A stretch of DNA of 64,000 nucleotides from Acanthosoma haemorrhoidale (taxonomy: Eukaryota; Arthropoda; Insecta; Hemiptera; Acanthosomatidae), in NCBI GenBank assembly GCA_930367205.1, contig OV884013.1:114161475-114225474 (forward strand). The letters are read 5' to 3'. How positions within the stretch are numbered: the stretch's first letter is position 1; every line of letters begins with the position of its first letter. Shown here one piece after another: positions 1 to 12,017 of the stretch. The translations under genes and the position numbers were made by a program. Under the pieces are notes generated by a model that made no database searches, was not told the origin of the DNA, and saw nothing but the letters and a program-made list of their open reading frames with translations.

Positions 1-1109
1 GTTTCAGTCTTTTGTCAGTTGGAAAGAGTGCCTGGCTGGAGATCAGAAGGTGCTCAGTCAAAATCCTTTTTCTCGAGCCAATAGTTAGTCAGCCTGTGAG
101 ATTGCAAACAGTAACCACTAGTTATTAATAACAGATGGTATAAGTGTGATCTCTGAATTATAATTGGTGTTCAGAAACCAAAATTTAATTTGCTGAAAAG
201 TTAGCAGAATACTGATGTTATGAAATGATTTTTATTTTTTTAATATTTTGATAGTGAAATGAGTACATGGTAAAAAGCATGTTTTAATTTTTTTATTTTC
301 CAATACTACAACATCTATACAATATTTACGTTTCAGATAAAGAAGAAATACATTTGAATAAAAAATAAACATCCCTTTAAGGGAAGAACACAAAAAAAAA
401 CACACACCTAACGTGCACAAACTCTACATTCAACATCATCCCCTCTTTTGATGATTATTTTATTAGTTATTTGACGGGGTGCCTTACCAGTCGAGTCCCG
501 AGACAACTTCTTCTCTGGGCTTCCGGCTAGAGCTCCCTCATCTAAAAACCAACACCTTCATACAAAAACAGTTTTAACGCAGGATCATGTCGTCAGTCCG
601 TTGAGAGAAATTTATAAGATATATCATTAAAAGTATATCTGAAAATCTGAAATAGCTTTCCAGCTTCTAGTAGAGCTCTCTGTCAAAATGACATTTAATT
701 TTTAAAGAACTTAACTATTGCTAAATATTGTAGAACTTTTAACAGAGCATTATAGTCCATTAATTTCCTAGCTACCAATAACTATCTCAATATGATCTCA
801 TTCAGATTGACAAATATTTATACAAACGTTGTATTTGTTTTAATAGAAATCTTAATTTAAATTTTTTCTTAACAATTATTAATTTTATCTGTTCTATCTT
901 GATGGCAAAGGTTAACTTTAAAATAATAAGGTAGAAGGTCATGAAACAAAATTTTAATATATGTTTTAGCTGAGAATTATTATACTTTTACTTACAGTAT
1001 CGATTTGAAAAAGTTTTATTTCATCAGTACATTATCAGCAATCTATACTTAGCGATAACATAAGAACTTATTCGTCTAACTTACTAAACTGTTATATCAA
1101 ATTAGCATT

Positions 1110-1280
1110 ATTTGAGTGGACGTATCGGTTGGGAATCAACTTAGGTGGATGAAAGAAGAAAGGTGTTGGATTATAATAAAATATATTAAGGTTGACATAC
1201 TACAGTGGCATCTATGAAATAATTTGATTAAAATCCAACATCTTTCTTTCATCAACTTAACCGATACATCCACTTAAATT
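1110..1280. repeat. Foldback (MITE-like) element, family 1
   Basis: The ends are inverted copies: AGTGGACGTATCGGTTGGG near 1115 pairs with the reverse complement of the sequence ending near 1275, and the pairing continues through GATGAAAGAA and GGTGTTGGATT. About 45 bp per arm pair around a loop of roughly 65 bp. No coding capacity. Related but less perfect sequence occurs at 4582-4868 and near 44680-44745. Confidence 0.7.
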
Positions 1281-1959
1281 TAAACTCATGGCTAACAGTT
1301 TGGGCATTTTTGTTTCATTGTTACCAACTATTAGGATACATTTTAAAATAAAATTAAATAGAAAATGGCTATAGATATTTTGAACTAGTTCACTTTTCTT
1401 TTTTTAAATACAATTAATTAAAATTGCAATTGATTTATGATGTGACTTACTTGAATTCCAACACCACCAGCTGCTTGGTGGTCGCTCACACAGCTTTTTC
1501 ATTTTAACATGCATCGCTACGGAGATAGAAAAGCAATTAAACAGCAATATAAGTAGCAGCTCAAGCCATGCTTAGGTGGACTCTCGCATGCTTTATCTTT
1601 TATTTATGGGTCAACAATTGAGAGTTTATTATTAACCCACACCACCTGTCGGAAGAAGGCTATTATATCGTCTCCAAGGTGAAGATATATGAAACATAAC
1701 CTTCAGAGCTAACAGCTGATGCAGACTAATAGGGAAGTATATAACTAGTTTTGTATATAACCAGTACTTATTGTATGTAAGGTATAGATAATAAATATAG
1801 CAAGCTTATGAATCCTTATATCTTCCATCTTAGCTCACCCTAATATAATGCAAATCGAATAAATATCAAATAGTGGATTGTAATAATTACAATATAGTGC
1901 TCTGAACTGTAAAGTAAGTGCTTATAACCTAATCCAGCATGTGACCTAAACGTATTTAT

Positions 1960-2083
1960 AGTGAGGTGGCCATTGGCTTATCAGCCCCTCTTCAACCCCA
2001 TGGCTCCGTATGTGGAGCAGGCCAGTGAAGGTAATATCTCCACATACCAGTGACATGGGTGAGGAAGAATGGCCCACTCCACT
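1960..2083. repeat. Short foldback element
   Basis: The left arm (AGTGAGGTGGCCATT ... CCATGGCTCCGTATGTGGAG) pairs with the right arm (CTCCACATAC ... CATGGGTGAGG ... AATGGCCCACTCCACT). Total about 124 bp with a small loop, typical of a non-autonomous DNA element or a hairpin-forming repeat. No target duplication identified. Confidence 0.6.
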
Positions 2084-3571
2084 GTCAACGAGCAAACTAC
2101 AAATAAAAAATCTTTCTTATTTATCATGCATAAATATTCATTTTAATCTATATTGAATTAAAAGTAAACTTAATAATATAAGTCATTAAACGCGTTACTT
2201 AATAAAACAAATCTATTGATTAACCCTCATTATTAGCTTTGATGTTTTTAGTATCTGAATGTTCTGTTTAGTCATTACTGTTTGTTTATTTTATTACTGC
2301 TTATCAAATAATAGTGAATACCTTTAAAATGATTATAAAAGCTATATGTATAATATAAAAACTGAATGCTGAATGAGAATTCAGTAAATGTAGACAACAT
2401 TTGGATGTACCGTCTTATAAGGAATATCTTCTATGGTTGGTGGTTGAATGCATTGTTTTGTGTGTTGAACTCTCCGTTAATTAAATATGCCCAGCCTATG
2501 TCTATGCAACTATGAGACATAAAAAGCCGTATAAAATACAAATCATACAAAAAAAAATTAAATACAATTGTACCTTTATCGGGATGCACAGTCAATACAT
2601 CGGCATGCAGTGTACCATTTCCGGAGTTATTAACCTCTCATTTCCAATGCTAACCTCTAACCAGTATCCTCATAGAAACCTCATAATCATATTAAAAGAA
2701 AAAAAATGTCTTTTTTATATCTCTCAGGTTATAGTATTAATTAATACTAGCAGAGTTACCCCCGGTGTTGCCAGAGACAGTTTATCCAATTTTTTTGAGT
2801 TTTTTTGTTTCATCTTTTTTATCGTTACTCTTCAATGGGTAAAGCTATTGTGTATGTTTAAATAAAAAAAAAAAAATCCAAGCATTTATATTGCTTACGC
2901 TCTATGTCCAGCTGTAGTTGATCATCACTGTTAAATATACACGAAGTTATAAAACAAAGGAGAAGTAGATAAATTTATCCTTTGTAAATAGTTTTAAGAC
3001 AGAGAATAAGGAAACTATTTGTATCCAGTATCAAGAATAGGGACAACATAAATATTTTAGATTAAGTGTTTAAAAAAAAAGTGAGATGGACCCGTAAACC
3101 TTTAAAAAAAACCAGTGCACAAGGTCCATGAGGGAACCAGTCTGGAATATTGATTCTGTAGAAGGGAGAAGAAAAAAAAGTTACAGTTGTAAAGATATTT
3201 TAATCTGAAGTTTCGAAGGGATGACTTACAACTTCAGATTAAAATACCATATTACCAGTAACCGTTGGTGTGTCAATGTGCACACAAAAAATTACGGGGC
3301 GTCTCATCCACTTTAAAATTGTATGAAAATGAAAATTTTAGCTCTTCTCATTGATTAGTAAGAAGGTGAGAACAAAAAAAAAGTGATTAAACTCACTAAT
3401 TAATCACTGCGCTGAATTTGGCATAATGAAAACAAATACAACCGAACTCTTAAAAAAATATGTTTTAAAATTTAATGTATATATTTATAGAAAAAAATAT
3501 ATATCCATTAGAATCATTTCGCTTACATTATTTCAAAGGTATTAAATAATATTGGTGTATATTTGTTTCAG

Positions 3572-3771
3572 GGAAAGAAGTGTCGGATAGAATTAGGATG
3601 TACTGTCAATGCGGCTGTTCTTTTTTGAAAAGTAACCGTTACAGGTATCATGTTCGACACGAATGTGGTAAAATATTCACCTGCCGAATCTGTCAGAAAA
3701 CTTACAAGCAATTTCGAGGTTTAAAGCTCCACATGTACTCCAACCACCGAGGGGACAGTGTTATTATCTAA
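3572..3771 (+). CDS. lola: lola-like terminal exon 1 (atypical finger 1)
   Basis: The exon opens after TTTGTTTCAG with phase-1 codon xGG and encodes 65 residues before TAA. Finger 1 is unusual: its leading cysteines are packed as CQCGC, so the normal C-x2-C spacing is absent, though H...C (HVRHEC) follows at the right distance. Finger 2 is regular (CRIC ... H-MYSN-H). The linker is short (GKIFT). Predicted contact residues (helix -1/2/3/6) are K,N,R,Y and Q,R,G,L. A poly(A) signal AATAAA (3770-3775) overlaps the stop. Sequence is far from the other exons, so it is either an old, specialised end or one with a compromised first finger. Confidence 0.72.
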
Positions 3772-4581
3772 TAAATATATGTACTTCCATTTTTAAAACT
3801 GGTCACTGGCAGCAAATGGCGAAACTACAAAAACCTGGCATAAGATAAAAAGAAATTATTGTTCTTATTACTACCTTCTTTTTTTTTTTCAGAAAAAAAT
3901 AAAATTGTGCTGTTATTTTGGTGCGATTTAACATACAAGTGTACTCCATTTTAAAATACTAGAAATATATGTTTACTCTACAGGTAATTAGTATATCGAA
4001 AAAATAAAGGACAATGCTCTAACATCATTGTGATATTTTGATGAAGCATTGTAAGAAAATCACTTTTATATCATTTTTTAAATATCCAAGTTGAATACTT
4101 GATAATGAAATTATTTATTGACAATAAATAATATCAGTTTTTTTCATTATAAAATATTTTTTTAAGCAGATTTCATACCGAAGATTCAAAATGTCAAGGC
4201 AGGTGGCGTGCGTGCCTCTTGTATCCATTCCTCATACTTTTGTATTTCCAATGTTTAAAATGATTTAAAAAAAAAAATGAAATGGATCAATTTATGAGAC
4301 AGAATCAGTGTAATTTCGCAAATTAAATATAATTCCCAAATAACAATAGTGTCTCTTTTTATTTTGAAAAGTGTTCTTATGACTAAAATGTATTTATATT
4401 ATAATGTTATATACTGAGTCATCGGTAGTGAGTTAAGAACTGTTTGAAGGGAGAGCCCCGACCAAGATTTAGAGGTGTCTAAATCAGTGCTAACAGTGGT
4501 CATTATATTATTATTATTGTTTATTAATGTCGTGTATTTATTTAAAATAGTGAGTTCGTAGTTAGCAGCGAATTAAGATCT

Positions 4582-4868
4582 GAGTGGATTTATTTGTTTG
4601 GAATTGGGTTAGGTTGATGAAAGAATGATGTTTGATGAAAGTTTCTCTAATTTTGTTTATGGATAATGTTTCAAGAACGTACTATGTTTGCATCAGGTCC
4701 TTATATGAGTTGTTATAAAGACAGAAGTAAGATGTGGAATGTCGACTCAGTCCAACAAAAGACCTGATTCAGACATACACAGGATCTCAAAAAATCATCC
4801 ATAAATGAATTTGATGAAACTCTTGCATTGCCCTTTCATTAACTTAAGCCGTTTCCCAACTAACACTA
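4582..4868. repeat. Degenerate foldback, family 1
   Basis: GAGTGGATTTAT followed by GGTTAGGTTGATGAAAGAA at the left, and TTTCATTAACTTAAGCC with TTTCCCAAC at the right, are inverted relatives of each other and of the arms at 1110-1280. Less perfect and longer inside than that copy. Confidence 0.45.
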
Positions 4869-6353
4869 ATACTACCCATGTACTACCAGATACAAACTGA
4901 CTCAATGCAGTGTTCCTTTGCGAATGGCAAGAATCGTCACTGCTGACTCAATGTATAACATCTAAAAAACAAAAACTGGGGTTATTGAGCCCTAGGACCT
5001 CTTTCCCACATGGTTACACCTTCAGTTATAAAATGTAACAATGTATATTTACTAAATTATTTCTATATTGAATTAAAGTGCATGGGCCTCCTGTGAAAAG
5101 GTGAAGGTTAGCGTTGGAAAGGGGCGGAGTGATGTGCAAGTTTGTTTACCATCCCGTCGCCATGGCAGTGATGTCTCGGCTACTACTGGTATGTCCTGGT
5201 AATCTGCGCTCCTCGGGCGGTAGTGCTTGAGAAGTCGTCCCTTCCTGCGACTCCTCTGCGCAGGGAGAGACATCAGCAGACCCACTCCGCTCTCGGCCTC
5301 CTCCTCATCCGCTGCATGCAGACCATACACTCCTTATGCTTATGTAGTCGTCGGCTCCCATCTACTCTATTTATTCCTTCCATCTTATACTTAACTCATA
5401 GCGATCACAGTTAAAAAAATTTACTTCTTTGCCATGATTTCAGAAAAAGGTACTATAGATTTATTGCTATACAGTGATAGAAACATTTTGAATCCCAAAT
5501 TCATGGCACTGAGTTGCTAGTTTGGTTGGTGGGTAATTGGCTGTTACCTGTCAAACTTTTTTTCGTTTTTTTTTTCTAAACAGGATTTCTTATCTTTTTT
5601 TTTTAAGTAGCTACTCATTTAGCTTCAAGGGGGGGAAAGATAACATCCTAAGGGTGCGGAAAATTATGTCTCAACAGATACAAGCCTATATGACAAAGAC
5701 ATAAACATTACATAATATACTCTACAGCCATCCTAATCCTTTCTTCTAAACCCTTTCCACTCGTACGATCTTCTCATTCACACAAATACTGAAACAATGC
5801 CGGCTATGGTGTCATCAGGCTAGATTCTACCGATGTGAATTCTTAAAAAACTCTTTTTAACTATTAACCAAGGATAAATTATGGTAACAATACAGAGTCT
5901 ACGTTGTAGACTCCTTCTAAAGTTCGTAGCTCTGGCAATGTTTTCAGAGATTGTACGAGAGCACCTAAAACGATAAGAAACTGACTAAGCCAACCATTTG
6001 ACAGGGTTGGCTCAGCTAGAGTACACCTGCTCTTGGATAATAATTGTTAAAACCCTGGTGCTACAAATCACAATTAGCATTTATTTGTATAATTTTTATC
6101 ATTTATGCATATATGCTGTATAGAGGGAAACAACGGTATTATCTCCACTCTCAGGTGCATGGATCAAGTCCTAAATCAATCAAAATATTGTAAACAATTT
6201 TCTACCAATCTATGATACATACAGAAATCTATAACTTCAAAAGAATGAAGAAAACAAATTTTAACTTGATTGATATGTTTCAGCAAAACTGACAACGGTT
6301 TCGCCTGAAGAAATGACCTGGTGGTGATAAACAAATCTTTACCATACATTCTT

Positions 6354-6528
6354 ATTTCCATACTTATCGGTCAATAACACAAGATATTTTCTTTAAAAGG
6401 ACAGTTTAGTTTGGCTAAGTTTCTATGAGAACTTCATCATCCTTTATTCTACCGTTTCTCTTAGAAAGTTAGCCAAAGTAAACTTTTAAAGAAAATATCT
6501 TGTGGTATTGACCAATAAGTATGGAAAT
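6354..6528. repeat. Foldback MITE with arms of about 70 bp
   Basis: ATTTCCATACTTAT at the left end matches the reverse complement of the right end, and near-perfect pairing continues inward (CAAGATATTTTCTTTAAAAG on both arms, then TTTGGCTAA). Total 175 bp, almost all of it arms with a short AT-rich loop. No open frame. It lies 0.44 kb upstream of the exon at 6965. Confidence 0.8.
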
Positions 6529-6964
6529 TGATCAGTTCTGATAAATGATAAATTAAACAGAGAATGAAGTACAACAACTAATAAAGCAATATCGCTCTGA
6601 TGAATTCTAGCTAAAACCTCTACAAATTTAAATACACCCACACTTCAAAGGATTTCAAGGCATGAATATTACTCCTTTTGTATTATTTTTAAGGGATACA
6701 AATTAAATACAAACATATTTGGTTGTAATTTCCTTTACACCTTTTCTTTATCAAGATTATATAAACGATATTAGAATCCTCGCCTAGCAATAGTGTAACA
6801 GATTTAGTTCTAAAAATATAAATAAATATCTATCAAGCGTCGTTTTTTCAATAGGAAGTGACTGTCTCGTTTGGTTACGGATTATTATGAACACTTTGAG
6901 AATTAAATAAGCAAATGAATGACTCTAAAACATGCTAGTTGTTCTTACATTTTTAATTTTTCAG

Positions 6965-7173
6965 ATAGCTGGCATGAGCTCCACGTCTGTCACTATTGCA
7001 GCCGCACTTACAAAAGCAAAGGCGCTCTAACGAGGCACCTTAAATTCGTTTGCGGAAAGTCACCCACCTTCTTGTGTAGCCTGTGTAATAAACTTTTCTA
7101 TCACAAGGAACACTTGAAACGCCACCAGTGGCTGAAACATTCCAATAACGCTGGAAGAAATTACAGCCTATAG
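6965..7173 (+). CDS. lola: lola-like terminal exon 2
   Basis: Acceptor TTTAATTTTTCAG, junction codon xAT (Asp if the upstream base is G), 68 residues, stop TAG. Finger 1 is CHYC ... H-LKFV-C, the linker GKSPTFL, finger 2 CSLC ... H-QWLK-H. Predicted contacts are S,G,A,R and H,E,H,R. Finger 2 has basic positions on both sides of its histidine. Poly(A) signals AATAAA at 7333 and 7341 lie about 160 bp after the stop, supporting a terminal exon. Codon use is less AT-biased than in the later arrays, consistent with a conserved, older exon. Confidence 0.88.
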
Positions 7174-8445
7174 GATGGGCAATTTCAATGTTTACTAGGA
7201 CTAGTTTATTAATTGTTTAATTAATTTTTGTTGCTGTTTTGTTTTTAAATATTTTGTATTTATCGACATATATATATATTTTGTTTATTTAAATTTTATT
7301 GCCTGTAATAGGGCTTGTTGGTGGATGATGTAAATAAATGAATAAATCAAAAGTATATATTTAATAGTTACTTTATCGCTTATTTATTTATTTAAACAAT
7401 AACCTGGGTCCTTTTATAAGATTTGGTGTTCAGCATGTCTTTTTCACAATATTAAAGTTCCGGGCTCGAATGTTTAGAAGGAAAGTGAATTTATTTCGCT
7501 TTAGTCAGTGGGTACAGAGGTGTCTCCTAGTATTATATCCTTTCCTAAGGAGTATATAACACCATAAAACCTCCCGAAGAAAATGTCACCCATGCGGTCC
7601 GAATACCGAAAGGAATTAGGAACTAAACTGATATGGGACCATTCCAAATATCTTGACAATTTCCTTAACAGGAAATATTAGTGGCAATGTTAATTTATTT
7701 ATTTGTTATTATTGTTTTAATTTGGAATTATGCACTAATTGAGTCCAAAACAAGGCAACGAGGAATGTTGAATGAATAAAAAAAATGCATACGGAAGGAT
7801 ATTATGTACAATATTATTTAAAAATGATCATCTACCTATGCATCCTTCAATACAGCAATTATTAATTTTTTGTGACACCCTTAAATGTAAAGTTATGAAA
7901 AAATGGTGTTATAACAAATATATGTGGTCAGTGTTAGGGTGCCATGAAAGCCACTCACCACCTTAGCCGGCTATATAATACCTGTTCTGTCTTACTTAAT
8001 CACCTTCCAATTGCTTTATATTATTAATAAAGAGTCAATATATGTTAAATATTTGATAGATCTAATACCATAAAAAGCTAATTGACTGTCAGAAAATTTT
8101 AAAATATAAATGTCACTCTAACGATGTTTCTGAGGCCTGTAGAAGACCAGTTAAATAGATTGGATATTGACATAGCCGTTATTTGACATGAGATAGTTAA
8201 GTTGGGAGGACCTCATCGGAGTGAGGAAGTCGCCCTTGGATAGTTATTGTTATTACAATACATTAGAAATGATTAGTCTTGGTTGTGGGTTGATCACATG
8301 AAATATTTTTGTAACCTGTGATACTTTATTATTAAATGAAAATTATTTTCTCATCTTTGATATTTAAGTAAGTTATGATGTAAATGATTACATAACATGT
8401 TAAACTTGGGATAATTGTGATATACATTATTTTAATAATTTTCAG
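7174..8445. other. 3' UTR and intron spacer
   Basis: It begins with the 3' UTR of the 6965 exon (poly(A) signals near 7333-7346). The remainder is AT-rich with no domain or clear repeat; the 64-codon frame at 7772 has no recognisable content. Confidence 0.5.
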
Positions 8446-8636
8446 GTTCCCTGTGCGACAGGTTCTCCTGTATTTTGTGTCACCGCTTCTATAAGAACAA
8501 GTGCACCCTCCTCAGACATCAAAAGTACGAATGTGGAAAACTGCGGTCATTCATTTGTCAGTTCTGTGATAGAGGCTTCTACCGCAAGGACCACATGCAA
8601 ACGCATATAGCTCTTAAGCATACATTTTTACTATAA
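8446..8636 (+). CDS. lola: lola-like terminal exon 3
   Basis: Read directly from the sequence: acceptor TTTTCAG, junction xGT, then 62 residues to TAA. Finger 1 is CILC-HRFYKNKCTLLR-H-QKYE-C, linker GKLRSFI, finger 2 CQFC-DRGFYRKDHMQT-H-IALK-H. Predicted contacts are N,C,T,R and R,D,H,T. There is no ATG near the acceptor, as expected for a spliced 3' exon. All eight metal ligands are present and the frame is open throughout. Confidence 0.88.
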
Positions 8637-9458
8637 CTAAGAAATTATGACATTGTAAATATTTGGTGATGGCTGATAAAATGATTTTAGTTGAATGTAT
8701 TGTTAACAAAAAAATTTGTTATTGAAATTTTATTATAATATTACAAGGTAGTAAGTATTAAAAGAAAGCCTTAAGTCTCTCTCCAATGTGTAGAACTTTG
8801 TATTTTGAAATATTCTTCAATATTACCTTGTGGTCTAATGTTTTATTGACAGAATAATTATATTTATATGATATTATAGATTATAATATAAAGGTTTATT
8901 GTAAGTCGAAGAATTTTTCAATTGATATTAATGACCCATGTCAAAAATTACTTCACAGATTTGTATTCAGTAGGTTTTCTTAACTGATGAAACTAAGCTG
9001 GGTTCTGACTTATAATGAACACTTATAATTCAGCAAAGGCTGGAATATTTCTGAATGCATAGATACTGAATATCTATGCTGTCTGACTGAATATGCAGTC
9101 ACACTGAATATTCACTAGTACCACACGAATCAAAATAGGTTGATGATTCAACGACAAGCATATAAGTCATTTCACAACTGCTTTTTATGCAGTTGTTTTT
9201 AATCATTCAATATACATAATATATAATGAGTTTTCACAACAAATTTTGAATTAGTTAATTCACTGTTTTGTTTAAAACCAAGTTCCCAGGGTAAGATGGG
9301 ACTGGTTGCAATCCATCATGGTAGCATGGCCTGGCATGTTAGGTACCCAGAAAGGGTGAGTGATGTAAAAAATATTTCAAATACTTACTAATGTTCTAAT
9401 TTTATCGTTAGCTAAACTGTAACCTTTTTTTCATTAATTTTTTTTTTTTTTTTTATAG
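8637..9458. other. Spacer
   Basis: AT-rich 3' UTR/intron. A small palindromic tract around 9055-9080 (GATACTGAATATC) is the only structure noticed. No exon. Confidence 0.45.
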
Positions 9459-9652
9459 AAATAATGGGAAGAAGATATAGGTGCCCGACTTGTATCCGAT
9501 CTTACAAAAATAAATCAACTGTCATCAGACACATAAAATACGAATGCGGAAAACCTCCATTCTTCAAATGCTCATTTTGCCCTAGAGCATTCTATCAAAA
9601 ACAGCATTTACAACGCCATCTTTTTACTAAACACACATCTGACATTTTGTAA
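9459..9652 (+). CDS. lola: lola-like terminal exon 4
   Basis: A long T-tract ending TATAG precedes junction codon xAA (Glu if G upstream). 63 residues, stop TAA. Finger 1 CPTC-IRSYKNKSTVIR-H-IKYE-C, linker GKPPFFK, finger 2 CSFC-PRAFYQKQHLQR-H-LFTK-H. Predicted contacts N,S,T,R and Q,Q,H,R. An ATG sits two codons into the exon but gives no independent protein start of note. The acceptor is TAG rather than the usual CAG. Confidence 0.88.
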
Positions 9653-10485
9653 CATACAGACATGCATACAAAATATGCTCGATCTAAGTGAAACTCATAT
9701 AAACAATTTTTGTAATAGGAAGTATCCATGGGTTATTCAGAATCAACTTTGGAAAACACATAATTTCACAATAAGAAATTTTAAAAAGAATGGACCGCTC
9801 TGTAAATCTATTTTTAAAACAAATTATTATTATTATTATTATCAATATATAACTGGGACCAATGAAGATTTGCGTCATTGCGGAGAGGTGAGAAGGGTAG
9901 CTCGGTTGGAAGAGCACTTGGGTGAACTCAAGAAGGTCTTCCCAGGTTCAAATCACTGTGGCATGAATATTAAAATTTATTTTTAAATTTTGATAGTTAT
10001 ATTACTGTTGTTATTATTATTTACCTAAGGAAAAATTTTATATTTATTTTATTATATGCATTTTTATTATTTTCTTGTCATTCACACTCCCACCTTTTAT
10101 ATTTATTAATTATTAATATTTTTTTATTTTATGGATATGTAAAGGATAATGACTTATTTTTATTTTTGGAGCTATTTGTTCGAGAATTGCAAAAGATACT
10201 CTAATTTCTAATTTTACTTGCTACCAAAATAATAATATTTAAGTAATTATATTTCCTATCACATTGTTAGTACAGTGTATTTGTTCATTCCCAAGTTTAT
10301 AATATATAATTCTATTCTCAAAAAGCCCTATTGCTTTGTACAAGTTGATCTCAGCTGGGTTTCACAAAGAAGAATACATCATATTGAATTTTGATAAATG
10401 AAGCATCGGTCTAAGTATAATTGAGACATATATGTATTCAACGTTTGATGTCTTATCGCTAATTAGTTAATATTTGTGTTTGTAG
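9653..10485. other. Spacer with a SINE head
   Basis: It contains the tRNA-like element at 9886-9966 and an ATT trinucleotide run near 9823-9840. Otherwise AT-rich with no exon. Confidence 0.5.
9886..9966 (+). repeat. tRNA-derived SINE head
   Basis: TAGCTCGGTTGGAAGAGCA fits a pol III A box in a tRNA D-arm context, and GGTTCAAATCAC fits a B box about 45 bases later. The 3' side does not close into an acceptor stem, so this is a SINE rather than a tRNA gene. Confidence 0.6.
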
Positions 10486-10679
10486 AAAGATATCCCTGCC
10501 CGACTTGCACAAGATCGTACACCAAGAGAGGCAATTTATGGAGGCACCGAAGATTTGAATGTGGGCGGGCACCATCTTTCGAGTGTCGACATTGCTCAAA
10601 AACATTTTACCACAAACATAGCCTTCAGAGGCATACAGGTTTAGTGCACGGTGTAGTCATAATGAAAAGACTATCTTAA
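10486..10679 (+). CDS. lola: lola-like terminal exon 5
   Basis: Acceptor GTGTTTGTAG, junction xAA, 63 residues, stop TAA. Finger 1 CPTC-TRSYTKRGNLWR-H-RRFE-C, linker GRAPSFE, finger 2 CRHC-SKTFYHKHSLQR-H-TGLV-H. Predicted contacts K,G,N,R and H,H,S,R. Richer in Arg and His than its neighbours, with G/C-ending codons more frequent, so probably under long-standing constraint. Confidence 0.88.
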
Positions 10680-11151
10680 ATTCTTGATCTAAATGACAAT
10701 TGAAAGTGAAATTAAATTTTAAAAAACAGACAGTTTTTAGTTAGCAGTTGTACTATCAGTCTTCTGTTTGTAATTACTGATAGTAATGAAATGTAAATAA
10801 ACACAGATAGACTTTTTCAAATACGCGGAAAAATATCTTGTACTTGCATTAATGTACAACAATATTTTTTATAACTTATATAAACCCTGAATAATAATGT
10901 TTTTTAACCCCCTCCACACAAGAGCTTTATTTCCCCAGCTCCTACATCCTAACCACCCACCGATGATCTCAGATGGCCACCTGTCTTGAGGTTTGTCTGC
11001 GGTATCATTCATTCAAAGGATGATGCTCGGGCTTAGCAATAATATGGAAGGAGTGAAAGAAATTTTTTTAATGTTTTGTATTTAAAAACCTTCCAGTTAC
11101 CTTTAAAAAAAATGTAAGATAAATAATAATATATGTAATTGTTTGTTACAG
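10680..11151. other. Spacer
   Basis: 3' UTR/intron, AT-rich, with one pyrimidine-rich patch at 10910-10960. No further feature. Confidence 0.45.
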
Positions 11152-11360
11152 GTTCACATGAGACATTCTCTTGTCTATCATGCAATAGAATTTATAAGCA
11201 TAAATCGACGCTCCTATGGCATCTTAAACACGTTTGTGGAAAGCTTCCATCTTTTAAATGTTCATTCTGCCCTAAAGAATTTTTCAAAAGACAACATTGG
11301 AAAACTCATATGTTTAATAAACATAAAGAACACATTAATGATTTAATAAAATTGTTATAA
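11152..11360 (+). CDS. lola: lola-like terminal exon 6
   Basis: Acceptor TTTGTTACAG, junction xGT, 68 residues, TAA. Finger 1 CLSC-NRIYKHKSTLLW-H-LKHV-C, linker GKLPSFK, finger 2 CSFC-PKEFFKRQHWKT-H-MFNK-H. Predicted contacts H,S,T,W and K,Q,H,T. Helix position 6 of finger 1 is Trp where most exons have Arg; only the next exon shares this. AATAAA at 11432-11437 follows. Tail EHINDLIKLL is hydrophilic/aliphatic with no known motif. Confidence 0.88.
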
Positions 11361-11802
11361 ATAATATTCTTTCGTTTGATGACAAGTGTTGTAATAACAT
11401 ATTGACTAATGTCTGTTATGACTTTTAAAACAATAAATGATATGTTATTATGTATTATGGTTGTTTTACACCGAGATCAGTTAAATATCTTTGTAACATT
11501 GTCACCACTACGTTGAGGCATTCAGCAATGCAATGGGACAAAAACACAGTTTGTGAACTAAGTTATATGTAAAATGTCGAAATATAATATTTATAATATT
11601 ATGTAATTGTATAAATTCCAGCTACAAATTAGTGCTCTGTATAACATTTTTTTTTTAAATCTGTTTTTCGGCACAAAAAAGAAGCAGGTTATTTTTCTTT
11701 TGATCAATTTAGGCCTGAGTAGTATTTTAAATTATACAAATGGGTCCTCAAGGATGTAAAAGGGTCAGACAAATAATGATTCATTATGTTTTTCTGTTCC
11801 AG
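11361..11802. other. Spacer
   Basis: 3' UTR of exon 6 (AATAAA at 11432) then AT-rich intron. Nothing else seen. Confidence 0.45.
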
Positions 11803-12017
11803 GGTCAAGCGAAGAGAGATATACATGCCTCAGCTGCAACAGATCCTACAAAAATAAATGCACCCTCTATTGGCATAAAAAACATGTTTGCGGGAAATCC
11901 CCGAGCTTCCATTGTCAATATTGTCCGAAATCATTCTATCAAAATCAAAAATTGAAAAGCCATTTATATTCTAAACATATGGAACATACCTCTAATATAT
12001 TTTTGTCATCTAGTTGA
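11803..12017 (+). CDS. lola: lola-like terminal exon 7
   Basis: Acceptor TTTTTCTGTTCCAG, junction xGG, 70 residues, TGA; the longest intact exon of the window. Finger 1 CLSC-NRSYKNKCTLYW-H-KKHV-C, linker GKSPSFH, finger 2 CQYC-PKSFYQNQKLKS-H-LYSK-H. Predicted contacts N,C,T,W and Q,Q,K,S. Finger 1 is a relative of the previous exon (CLSC start, Trp at helix 6), suggesting an old duplication of neighbours. Tail is Ser-rich (ends FLSSS). Confidence 0.88.

Larger units (their letters stand above)
1..3571. other. Non-coding stretch before the first visible exon
   Basis: I see no zinc-finger exon or other convincing gene in these 3.6 kb. Positions 17-40 resemble the tRNA-like head at 30967-30996 (shared string CAGTTGGAAAGAGTGCCTGG), so a SINE piece may enter from the left. 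Two foldback elements (1110-1280, 1960-2083) are listed separately. The open frame at 2512-2865 has low-complexity composition and no recognisable domain, so I do not call it a gene. The stretch is probably intron between the constant part of the locus and the variable exons. Confidence 0.5.
3776..6964. other. Long spacer with foldback repeats, no exon seen
   Basis: No zinc-finger signature in any frame. It holds a degenerate family-1 foldback (4582-4868) and a strong foldback at 6354-6528. A GC-richer patch around 5090-5330 has overlapping open frames on both strands but no domain I recognise, so no gene is called. Confidence 0.5.

Noticed and set aside
470..540. Possible antisense tRNA-like sequence (GTCGAGTCCCGAG)
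   Set aside because: The reverse complement offers a weak B box only; not enough for a call.
2512..2865. 117-codon frame
   Set aside because: AT-driven composition, no domain, no homologous frame elsewhere in the window.
5073..5414. Overlapping sense and antisense frames in a GC-richer patch
   Set aside because: No domain, no splice or start context, and overlap on both strands is expected in a stop-poor GC-rich patch.
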